In this document: in pieces, positions 16,649 to 23,135 of the stretch
How positions within the stretch are numbered: position 1 is the first letter of the stretch
How the letters are laid out: each line of letters opens with the position of its first letter
Assembly (NCBI GenBank): GCA_002391065.1
Contig: DGRP01000008.1
Span: 45,829 to 109,828 of the forward strand
Direction: 5' to 3'
Length of the DNA: 64,000 bases
Source: Ruminococcus sp. UBA4385
GTDB lineage: Bacteria > Bacillota_A > Clostridia > Oscillospirales > Ruminococcaceae
Made by a program: the position numbers and the translations under genes
The notes under the pieces: model-generated
Databases searched by the model: none
The model's input: the letters and a program-made list of their open reading frames with translations, nothing else
Told to the model about the DNA's origin: nothing

Positions 16649-17668
16649 ATGGCAAGTAATGGATATTTAAGAACGGTAAGAGTCGGCGGCTTCGATAAGC
16701 AGGACGTTCTGGCTTATGTTGACGACCTTACATCAAAGATTTATAATCTTGAGACTAAAGTAAAGGATCAGGAGGAAACTATTGAGCGTCTCGAAAAACA
16801 GAGTGAGAACGTTCAGCAGGGTGACTTCGAGGGAAAAAAGGAGCTTGAGGATAAGCTCGAGGCTGCTAATGCTAAGCTTGAAGATGCTAACAAGAAGAAT
16901 GCTGAGCTTATGGCAAGCACAGATACAATGAAGGTTCGTATTGCTGACTATGAGCAGCAGGTTTCCGAGAAGGACGCTGAGATCGAGAAGCAGAATCAGG
17001 AGATCGAGGACCTGAAGGAAAAGCTTGAGCAGGCTGAGGCTAATGCAGGCTCGGCAAGCGCTACTCCGAACTTCGATATCGGAAGCGTGTTCATTGAGGC
17101 TCAGAATACTGCTAATAAGGTAGTTGCTGAGGCTAAGAAGGCTGCTAAGCAGATGGAAGACGAGACCAAGCAGATGCAGGATCAGATTATTGCTGATGCT
17201 AATGCTCAGGCTCAGAAGACTGTAAGCGATGCTCAGGCAAGAGCTGATGAGGACAGAGCTTCTGCTGACGCTTATGCTGCAAGCACTAAGGCTGAGGCTG
17301 ACAAGTATGCTCAGGAGCAGACAGTTGAGGCTGACAACTATGCTGAGGAGACCAGAACTGCCGCTGACAGAGATGCTGCTGCTAAGCTCGCTGAGGCTAA
17401 GAAGAATGCTGATGATATGAACTTCCAGGCCAGGAAGGAAGCAGAGCAGATCGTTGAGAAGGCTAAGAATGATGCCGCTAATATCAGATCTGAGTCGGCT
17501 GATATCAGAAACAAGGTTAAGACACAGTTTACATCACTTAATGATACCGTACAGCAGCTTGTTACAACCCTGAATGACCTGTACGGAAACAGCATTGGTG
17601 CTGTTAATAATGCAAGAGATCTTATTGATGACGGTCTTTCTCTTGTAGAAGATGCTGAGCAGGAATAA
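16649..17668 (+). CDS. DivIVA-like coiled-coil protein
   Basis: The first 35 residues, with YLRTVRVGGFDKQDVLAYVDDL, match the membrane-binding N-terminus of DivIVA/GpsB proteins, which mark curved membrane at septa and poles. The 339-residue protein then forms an E/K-rich coiled coil (about 35-130) and a long alanine-rich helical segment (about 150-270) with repeats such as AEADKYAQEQ and AEADNYAEET. The ATG at 16649 is preceded by GGGAGGA; an upstream in-frame TTG would overlap that site. It follows ftsZ, as division or septum-placement genes often do. A strong tandem promoter suggests an abundant structural protein. The exact role is inferred. Confidence 0.85.
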   Translation: MASNGYLRTVRVGGFDKQDVLAYVDDLTSKIYNLETKVKDQEETIERLEKQSENVQQGDFEGKKELEDKLEAANAKLEDANKKNAELMASTDTMKVRIADYEQQVSEKDAEIEKQNQEIEDLKEKLEQAEANAGSASATPNFDIGSVFIEAQNTANKVVAEAKKAAKQMEDETKQMQDQIIADANAQAQKTVSDAQARADEDRASADAYAASTKAEADKYAQEQTVEADNYAEETRTAADRDAAAKLAEAKKNADDMNFQARKEAEQIVEKAKNDAANIRSESADIRNKVKTQFTSLNDTVQQLVTTLNDLYGNSIGAVNNARDLIDDGLSLVEDAEQE

Positions 17669-17672
17669 TACC

Positions 17673-18230
17673 GTGGCTGAAATTTTAAGAGTTAATGCGC
17701 AGGAGCTTGGGGCTGTCAGTCCCGAGCTCCGCTGTGGTGATAAGATATTGCTGAGCGGTACAGTTTATACCGCAAGAGATGCGGCTCATAAGAGATTTGC
17801 AGCTTTGCTTGATGAGGGTAAGGAGCTTCCGATACCTCTTAAAGGGGCTGTGATTTACTATGCCGGGCCGACACCTGCTCCCGAAGGCAGACCGATAGGT
17901 TCGTGCGGACCGACAACCTCGGGCAGAATGGACAGGTTTGCGCCAAGGCTTTTAGACCTTGGTCTGGCAGGAATGATAGGCAAGGGCGAGCGCTCTAAAG
18001 AAGTAAGAGATGCGGTAGTCAGGAACAAGGCTGTGTATCTGTGTGCTGTGGGCGGTGCGGGCGCACTGGCTTGCAAGTGCATAACCTCATGCGAGGTGGT
18101 AGCCTTTGACGATCTGGGATGTGAGTCAGTAAAGAAGCTTACGGTGGAGGACTTCCCTCTTGTGGTGGCTGATGACTGCTATGGCGGAGATATTTTTGAG
18201 AGCGGAAGAGCTCAGTATAAGATAGGATAA
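17673..18230 (+). CDS. Fumarate hydratase class I, beta subunit
   Basis: The 185-residue protein matches the C-terminal (beta) half of iron-sulfur class I fumarases and L-tartrate dehydratases. It has LLSGTVYTARDAAHKR, YYAGPTPAPEGRPIGSCGPTTSGRMD and the MIGKGERS loop that binds substrate. The alpha subunit, which carries the [4Fe-4S] cluster and normally precedes it, is not adjacent; the upstream neighbour is the divIVA-like gene. The GTG at 17673 with AGGA eight bases upstream gives the expected MAEILRV start. The reaction is reversible hydration of fumarate to malate, if the alpha subunit is encoded elsewhere. Confidence 0.9.
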   Translation: MAEILRVNAQELGAVSPELRCGDKILLSGTVYTARDAAHKRFAALLDEGKELPIPLKGAVIYYAGPTPAPEGRPIGSCGPTTSGRMDRFAPRLLDLGLAGMIGKGERSKEVRDAVVRNKAVYLCAVGGAGALACKCITSCEVVAFDDLGCESVKKLTVEDFPLVVADDCYGGDIFESGRAQYKIG

Positions 18231-18233
18231 GTA

Positions 18234-18263
18234 TGACCGACCGTAATTAGTTATGGTCGGTCA
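18234..18263 (+). terminator. Perfect hairpin after the fumarase subunit gene
   Basis: TGACCGACC (18234-18242) and GGTCGGTCA (18255-18263) form a perfect 9-bp stem. The following sequence is AT-rich but lacks a long T-run, so it may be a weak terminator or an RNA-stabilising stem. Confidence 0.5.
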
Positions 18264-18358
18264 ATATTTGATGTTTGTTAAAGTTTACAATTAGAAATTG
18301 CCGAAACTGTGCTTTGTTACAAATATTTGGGAGAAACGCGCTTAATCGTCAAATTTGC

Positions 18359-18387
18359 TTGACTTTTTGGGTGCGTGGTGATATGAT
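18359..18387 (+). promoter_or_regulatory. Promoter of the sigH-like gene
   Basis: TTGACT (18359-18364), 17 bp, TATGAT (18382-18387). The predicted start near 18394 coincides with an upstream ATG, which argues that this ATG is not the true start and that the leader is about 44 bases. Confidence 0.75.
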
Positions 18388-18438
18388 AATTGTATGAGTT
18401 TGTGTGGATCGGCGTGTATTTTCGGAGAGTGCGAAGAA

Positions 18439-19008
18439 ATGGAAGGCAATAAACTGGTATCATTTTCGGAGCTTCCCGACGAAGAGCTGGTCGGTGCAGC
18501 GGTAACGGATATAGAGGCTTTGAGTGAGCTTGTAAAGAGGTATCTGCCTGTGGTGCATTATTTGTCAGGGCAGTTTTCGGGAACTGCGAGAGATGATCTT
18601 GCGCAGGAAGGTACTATGGCGCTCATTAAGGCTGTAAGAAGCTATTCTCCCGATAAGGGGGCGAAGTTTGCGACCTATGCTTCAAGGTGTATAAGGAATA
18701 AGATGCTCTCGGAGTTGGGGAAGAATTCTCCGATAACTGATGACGAGGGCAATATTGATGACTTTTATGCCGCCGAGGAGACTGACCCTGAAAGGATCGT
18801 AGTCGAAAAGGAAGAGGCAAGGGAGCTTTATGAAAGGATAGCAAGGGAGCTCTCTCCGCTGGAGTGGAGTGCTTTTATGCTGTTTGCAGATCAGATGTCC
18901 TATGAGGATATTGCAAAAAGGCTGAATGTTTCCGTGAAGTCCGTTGACAATGCGATACAGAGGGCAAAAAGAAAGCTGAGGAGCATACTCTGGGAAACGG
19001 CTCGGTAG
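18439..19008 (+). CDS. sigH: SigH-like RNA polymerase sigma factor
   Basis: This sigma-70 family factor of 189 residues has region 2 (DDLAQEGTMALIKAVRSYSPDKGAKF pattern, about 56-82) and region 4 ending SVKSVDNAIQRAKRKL, almost identical in pattern to Spo0H/SigH. SigH directs early-stationary and sporulation genes, including spo0A, in Bacillus and Clostridia; spo0A and spoIVB lie about 1 kb downstream. The ATG at 18439 has GGAGAG nine bases before it. The 3' end overlaps a tRNA-like structure (19000-19060). Assignment as SigH rather than another small sigma-70 factor is likely but not certain. Confidence 0.82.
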   Translation: MEGNKLVSFSELPDEELVGAAVTDIEALSELVKRYLPVVHYLSGQFSGTARDDLAQEGTMALIKAVRSYSPDKGAKFATYASRCIRNKMLSELGKNSPITDDEGNIDDFYAAEETDPERIVVEKEEARELYERIARELSPLEWSAFMLFADQMSYEDIAKRLNVSVKSVDNAIQRAKRKLRSILWETAR

Positions 19009-19060
19009 CTTAATTGAAGAGCATTGAAATCAAGGGTGTCGGTGCAAGTCCGACCCGAGC
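19000..19060 (+). other. tRNA-like remnant with intact acceptor and T arms but no full anticodon arm
   Basis: GCTCGG (19000-19005) pairs with CCGAGC (19055-19060). Directly inside, GTCGG (19038-19042) and CCGAC (19050-19054) close a seven-base TGCAAGT loop, exactly as in a tRNA T arm. TAGCTTAATTGAAGAGCA (19006-19023) is a tRNA D arm missing one base. Only about 14 bases lie between D and T arms, where about 21 are needed, so no normal anticodon stem exists. It starts inside the last codons of the sigma gene. It resembles a degenerate tRNA, perhaps tRNA-Trp, and encodes no CCA end. Confidence 0.6.
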
Positions 19061-19086
19061 AAAATTTATCAAACGAGGTTGGAATT

Positions 19087-19368
19087 ATGTACGAAGACAA
19101 GACATTGGTGTGCAAGGAATGCGGCAACGAGTTCGTATTTACAGCAGGAGAGCAGGAGTTCTATGCTGAAAAGGGCTTTGTAAACGAGCCGCAGAGATGC
19201 AAGGCTTGCAGAGATGCAAGAAAGGCAGCAAACAGAGCTGAGAGACAGACCTATACAGCAGTCTGTGCAGCTTGCGGCGGCGAAGCTGTTATCCCGTTCA
19301 AGCCCAGAGAGGATCGCCCTGTTTATTGCAGCGAGTGCTTTGCTAAGATGAAGGAACAGGACGCCTGA
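19087..19368 (+). CDS. Small zinc-ribbon protein with two CxxC pairs in each half
   Basis: This 93-residue protein has two zinc-binding modules. The first is CKECGNEFVF with RCKACRDARK, the second is CAACGGEAVIPF with YCSECFAKM. This layout matches the 'probable zinc-ribbon' family (zf-trcl plus CxxC_CxxC_SSSS), whose function is unknown. The ATG at 19087 has GAGG eight bases upstream; a longer in-frame start at 19024 would run through the tRNA-like element and is rejected. It may be co-transcribed with the sigma gene. Confidence 0.88.
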   Translation: MYEDKTLVCKECGNEFVFTAGEQEFYAEKGFVNEPQRCKACRDARKAANRAERQTYTAVCAACGGEAVIPFKPREDRPVYCSECFAKMKEQDA

Positions 19369-19391
19369 TTATATTGTATCACTAAACAAAG

Positions 19392-19426
19392 AAAGACCCT
19401 GCAGGTTTATTGCCTGCAGGGTCTTT
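19392..19426 (+). terminator. Strong rho-independent terminator after the zinc-ribbon gene
   Basis: AAAGACCCTGCAGG (19392-19405) pairs with CCTGCAGGGTCTTT (19413-19426), with a T-run on the forward strand and an A-run before the stem, so it could act in both directions. A second small hairpin, GCAGGG-AAAA-CCCTGC, follows at 19429-19444. Confidence 0.9.
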
Positions 19427-19539
19427 TTGCAGGGAAAACCCTGCAGTGCTCGCCGCACGGCTAATACGCGACGCACTTTTGCTTTGACTTCTCCTGCCTT
19501 GACCGCAGAGATAGAGAGTGCGGAATTAACAAAGCAGTA

Positions 19540-19559
19540 GGCTCCGATCTTTCGGAGCC
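19540..19559 (-). terminator. Hairpin downstream of spo0A
   Basis: GGCTCCGA (19540-19547) and TCGGAGCC (19552-19559) form a perfect 8-bp stem between the convergent zinc-ribbon and spo0A genes. The T-tract on the reverse strand is poor. Confidence 0.6.
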
Positions 19560-19598
19560 TTAACTATTACATTTAACCTGTTCCCCGTTACCCGAAAA

Positions 19599-20378
19599 TC
19601 ATACCGCTACCGTGGTCTTGTATTTAAGGCTGATCTTGTCTGCCAGCAGCGCTATGAATTCGCTGTTTGTGGGCTTGCCCTTGCCCGTGTTTACCGTGTA
19701 TCCGAAAAAGCTGTTAAGTACATCTACATCGCCCCTGTCCCATGCAATCTCTATTGCATGACGTATTGCTCTCTCGACCCGTGAAGGCGTGGTCGAGAAT
19801 TTTTTTGCCACCGCAGGATACAATAGCTTTGTCACACTCTCCAGCATTTCCTTGTCCTCAACCGACAGCATTATAGCCTCCCGCAGATAATGATACCCCT
19901 TTATGTGCGCAGGCACACCTATCCGATGTATCATGTCTGTGACTACTATCTCCAGATTGAAGCTTGACCTAGGGCTCATAGGCAGTCCGTTTCCGCTGTC
20001 CGTTCCTATATCAAGCATTGACTTTATCCTGTCGCCCAGCACCTTAACGTCAAAGGGCTTGAGCATAAAGTACGATGCCCCCGAGTTCATAACCTGATTT
20101 TCTATGAACGAGTTCTCATACGCACTCGTGACTATGAACTTCGGCTGCTTGTAGTTTGAGCTTTTTATCTTTCTGATAAGCTCTATCGCATCAAGCCCGG
20201 GCATTACAGCGTCAATAATGACAACGTCAGGCTGTTCGTTTCTGATTGCATCGTAAATTACTGTGCCGTCTTTCTGCCTTGTTATTACGAAGAAGCCCAG
20301 CGCCCTCAGTGATGCTGCGCACGAAACTCCGTACTGTGCTGTGTCGTCTCCTATCAGTATCTTGATCTTGCTTGTCAT
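19599..20378 (-). CDS. spo0A: Sporulation master regulator Spo0A
   Basis: Spo0A is the response regulator that, once phosphorylated, switches Bacillota into sporulation by binding 0A boxes. The 259-residue protein has a receiver domain with the acidic pair D11-D12, phosphoacceptor D56 in VIIDAVMPG and a conserved Lys near 107 (LKPFD). The DNA-binding domain carries [36 protein letters not shown] and [14 protein letters not shown], all Spo0A hallmarks. It is downstream of spoIVB, the same order as in Bacillus and Clostridia. Length and key residues are intact, so it looks functional. Confidence 0.97.
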   Translation of the reverse strand: MTSKIKILIGDDTAQYGVSCAASLRALGFFVITRQKDGTVIYDAIRNEQPDVVIIDAVMPGLDAIELIRKIKSSNYKQPKFIVTSAYENSFIENQVMNSGASYFMLKPFDVKVLGDRIKSMLDIGTDSGNGLPMSPRSSFNLEIVVTDMIHRIGVPAHIKGYHYLREAIMLSVEDKEMLESVTKLLYPAVAKKFSTTPSRVERAIRHAIEIAWDRGDVDVLNSFFGYTVNTGKGKPTNSEFIALLADKISLKYKTTVAV

Positions 20379-20496
20379 ATTGATTCCTCCGTTTTATATG
20401 TCATTTCAGAGGAGCCTCTCTGCCCCTCTCACGAGTTTTATCATAACACATTAAACATTCAAAATCAATAGTTTTTTGGATAAATCGTCATATTTT

Positions 20497-20574
20497 TTGC
20501 GACATATTTGTATTATATAACCAACAGATTTACATATATTATTCATATTCCCGAAATTTTTGAATGTTCCGACA
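20497..20574 (-). promoter_or_regulatory. Candidate 0A boxes upstream of spo0A
   Basis: On the reverse strand, TGTCGCAA (20497-20504) and TGTCGGAA (20567-20574) each differ slightly from the 0A-box core TGTCGAA. A TATAAT-like element lies at 20512-20517 without a clear -35. They occupy the 240-base spoIVB-spo0A gap, where Spo0A autoregulation is known in Bacillus. Functional status is inferred. Confidence 0.4.
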
Positions 20575-20617
20575 TTTTTCGATTTTTCATCGCAAAACCT
20601 GCACTTTCTGCCCGAAG

Positions 20618-21805
20618 CTAGTCAAATTCACGCAAATGTGAGTACATTTTGTCGGCAAAGATCGCATAGCCACCGGTAGAGTCATCAACAAACACATGAG
20701 TTACCGCCCCGACTATACGGCCGTTCTGGATAAGAGGAGAACCACTCATTCCCTGAACAATACCGCCTGCACAGTCGATAAGGCGCTCATCGGTAACATG
20801 AATTACCATATCATGCTCAGCACCGTCTGAGAGGTTTACTTCCTCTATCTCCACTGTGTACGCCTTAGCTCCTGTCCCGTCAACGCTTGTAAGCATAAGT
20901 GCCTCGCCCTCTTCAATCTCGTACGGAAAAGCTATCGGAAGCTCAGCCTTATCCTTTACAGGGTCGCTCTCCAGCGTGCCGTAAACACCCTCGGAGCTGT
21001 TCTCCCTGATCTCTCCTATTGAGGCAGAATTCCTGAACTCCCCTATCAGCTGCCCCGGAGAGCCCGACTCCGACTTTATGATACCGGTAAGCTTTATCTC
21101 GCCCACAGTGCCCTCTGCAAGGCCTATTTCCTGCCTTGTGTCACTGTCGCAGACTGCGTGCCCCAGCCCCGCAAAAGCCCCTGTAGAGCGCTCATAAAAG
21201 GTCAGAGTGCCTATCCCTGCAGATGAGTCACGCACCCATAAGCCTGCTTTATAGCTCCCCTCCGAAAGCTCAGGCTCAAGCTCCAGTGTCATAGCTTTGC
21301 CGCCTCTGTCTATCTTCACATCACAGGGCTGACCCAGACTCTCGGAAAAAGCCTTCGCCAGATCGGAGTTGCCCGAAATTATCTCTCCGTCGACCTCATT
21401 GATAACATCACCTACCCTGATGCCTGCTTCCTTTGCAGGAGAACGCCCTCCGACCTCCTGTATATCAACAACTATGACCCCGTCTGAAAGCACCCTTAGG
21501 CCTATCGGCTCTCCGCCCGGCACAGCATAAGGGCGCTGAGCACTGTGTGTTTTAACGTCTTTTATCGGCAATGCGCCCAAAAGCATAAGTGTAGAGTCTG
21601 AGCTTTCAGCATTACCAAAAGCCTCAACCGCCGTCTGCCGAGAACGCTCAGCCGTTATCGGAATAGTACTGTGAATTGTAAGGTGCTCACCCCGACATAC
21701 ATTATAGGTGTCAGGCAAAGCCCTTCCGTAATAGCCGACTGCGCTCAGAAGCGTGAGCATAAGCGCCCCCGAGGTGATAGCTGTGGTTTTTATAAGTCTT
21801 TTCAT
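20618..21805 (-). CDS. spoIVB: SpoIVB peptidase (S55 family)
   Basis: This serine protease is secreted by the forespore and signals activation of SigK in the mother cell during sporulation. The 395-residue protein has an N-terminal membrane anchor (about 11-28) and a PDZ domain with GRSPAKEAGIRVGDVI near 125-140. The S55 domain has the histidine of AGLGHAVCD and the catalytic serine of GGIVQGMSGSPLIQNG. AAAGGA lies before the ATG. Together with spo0A this indicates at least a core sporulation programme or its remnants. Confidence 0.95.
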   Translation of the reverse strand: MKRLIKTTAITSGALMLTLLSAVGYYGRALPDTYNVCRGEHLTIHSTIPITAERSRQTAVEAFGNAESSDSTLMLLGALPIKDVKTHSAQRPYAVPGGEPIGLRVLSDGVIVVDIQEVGGRSPAKEAGIRVGDVINEVDGEIISGNSDLAKAFSESLGQPCDVKIDRGGKAMTLELEPELSEGSYKAGLWVRDSSAGIGTLTFYERSTGAFAGLGHAVCDSDTRQEIGLAEGTVGEIKLTGIIKSESGSPGQLIGEFRNSASIGEIRENSSEGVYGTLESDPVKDKAELPIAFPYEIEEGEALMLTSVDGTGAKAYTVEIEEVNLSDGAEHDMVIHVTDERLIDCAGGIVQGMSGSPLIQNGRIVGAVTHVFVDDSTGGYAIFADKMYSHLREFD

Positions 21806-21923
21806 TTTTATTATCCTTTCATAATTTGATCGCTGTTTTTATTTTTGACCGCCGAACATTTTTAATTCAGCTTCGCTCACAAGTATTATTTGTCTTGGAA
21901 AAGAGAAGTTACGAAATTTGGTG

Positions 21924-21952
21924 TTGATATTTCAGACGATCTGTGTTATAAT
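21924..21952 (+). promoter_or_regulatory. Extended -10 promoter of the 80-residue protein gene
   Basis: TTGATA (21924-21929), 17 bp, TATAAT (21947-21952) preceded by TGT, an extended -10 element. It lies divergent from spoIVB. Confidence 0.85.
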
Positions 21953-22000
21953 ATTTTATATTGTTATTAATTTCAAAAATATCATAAGGAGATATTAGCT

Positions 22001-22243
22001 ATGGCTGAAAAATACAGCGTAACACTCACTGATTTTATTCTGAATGACGGCAAAAATATGCCCGAGGAATTTGAAGTATATGTTGTCATAATGGATGACG
22101 GAAGCCTCTCCGCAGGCTGTTGGGATGAGGGTTCATACTACACGGAGCAGGGCCTCCCCGGGTGCTTTGCACAGTCAAGAGGCGGCTCTATCAAGCTTTC
22201 TGAGGTCAAGGCATGGATCCCTATTGAGAAGTTTCATATTTAA
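22001..22243 (+). CDS. Small protein of unknown function, 80 residues
   Basis: It is an acidic protein with a core FEVYVVIMDDGSLSAGCWDEGSYYTEQG and an end WIPIEKFHI. The pattern suggests a compact beta fold somewhat like phage-type DUF551 proteins, but I cannot name a family. A strong extended -10 promoter and AAGGAGAT before the ATG show that it is expressed. The next gene starts 38 bases later and is probably co-transcribed. Confidence 0.8.
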   Translation: MAEKYSVTLTDFILNDGKNMPEEFEVYVVIMDDGSLSAGCWDEGSYYTEQGLPGCFAQSRGGSIKLSEVKAWIPIEKFHI

Positions 22244-22281
22244 GGCTTCCTGTTAATCATAAACCATAAAAGAGGTATAAT

Positions 22282-22920
22282 ATGTCAAAAAAGGACAGGC
22301 TTAAAGCTCAGAAGGCTAAACAGGACAGACTGAAAAAGCAGGCTGAGCTTGAAGAGAAAAGAGAAAAGGAAGAATTTGAAGAAGGCAAAAAAGAAAGCCG
22401 TTCTGTAAAAAGAATGAAAAAGAAGGGCGGTATCAAGGACGAGGGCGTTTACTACCTTATACTGAAGATACTTATGCTCGTCGGATACGGCTACTCGGTC
22501 TTTTTCTACGGCTTCATCACTATAATTGGTATTACAGGCAAGTACATAGAGCCTACACCCCCGAAGTGGGTGCTCTGGGCTTTTGTAACAGGTGTTGCCG
22601 CTATGACAGCAGGGCTGTTCCTGACCTTCTTTAAGAAGTACTTTATTGCCTTTGCTCTTTGTGTGGGCGGAATGGCTGCGTATCTCAAGGGCGGAAGCTA
22701 TCTTATAAACAAGATAAAGGACTACCTTGCCACCCACACCGTAGAGCCCGCCCTCATGGATATGGATAAGGACTATATGCTAAGGTTTTACCCTGTTATC
22801 GTGATAGGTGTTATCTCGTTTGCACTGCTTTTAATCACGGTAATAAGGCTTCTGCTTATCAGGAAAAGAAAGCAGCAGATCAAGGACAGTGCCCCGGTCA
22901 AGAGCATTGTCGAGGACTGA
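22282..22920 (+). CDS. Four-helix membrane protein with a charged N-terminal coil, unknown function
   Basis: The 212-residue product has about 50 very charged K/E/R residues that look like a coiled coil. Four membrane segments follow, near 60-82, 97-118, 122-142 and 172-195, and a short charged tail. No known family or catalytic motif is apparent. It follows the 80-residue gene and ends at a strong terminator, so the two form a small operon. Confidence 0.8.
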   Translation: MSKKDRLKAQKAKQDRLKKQAELEEKREKEEFEEGKKESRSVKRMKKKGGIKDEGVYYLILKILMLVGYGYSVFFYGFITIIGITGKYIEPTPPKWVLWAFVTGVAAMTAGLFLTFFKKYFIAFALCVGGMAAYLKGGSYLINKIKDYLATHTVEPALMDMDKDYMLRFYPVIVIGVISFALLLITVIRLLLIRKRKQQIKDSAPVKSIVED

Positions 22921-22959
22921 GTTCGTTCATAAATTTCTGCCCGTTAACTAATTGTGCAA

Positions 22960-22999
22960 AGGTGCTGAATTTGGATTTTCAAATTTGGCACTTTTTTTT
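22960..22999 (+). terminator. Rho-independent terminator
   Basis: A 12-bp stem from GGTGCTGAATTTG (22961-22973) with CAAATTTGGCAC (22980-22991), including G-T pairs, is followed by seven or eight T. Confidence 0.85.
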
Positions 23000-23010
23000 A
23001 CTCGGACCTA

Positions 23011-23038
23011 TTGACTTATTTAGCAGGTATGGTATAAT
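23011..23038 (+). promoter_or_regulatory. Promoter of nrdD-nrdG
   Basis: TTGACT (23011-23016), 16 bp, TATAAT (23033-23038) preceded by TGG (extended -10). The leader is about 90 bases and holds the NrdR-like box. Confidence 0.85.
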
Positions 23039-23077
23039 AGTAAATGTTCGATATGATGATGTTAATAAATATAGCGG

Positions 23078-23093
23078 CCACAATATGTAGTGG
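23078..23093 (+). promoter_or_regulatory. NrdR-type box in the nrdD leader
   Basis: CCACAATATGTAGTGG is an interrupted palindrome very close to the NrdR-box consensus (ACACnATATnTnGTGT type). A weak, ATAT-centred partner lies 32 bp upstream (23046-23061), the expected paired spacing. NrdR represses ribonucleotide reductase genes when deoxynucleotide levels are high. The site is about 40 bp downstream of the -10 box, so it would act as a roadblock or by looping. Confidence 0.65.
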
Positions 23094-23135
23094 TTCAGTC
23101 AGAATTTTTGCAATTACTGTAAGGGAGAGAAAAGC

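Noticed and set aside
19000..19060. Functional tRNA gene
   Set aside because: Too few bases between the D and T arms for an anticodon stem and loop; reported instead as a tRNA-like remnant.
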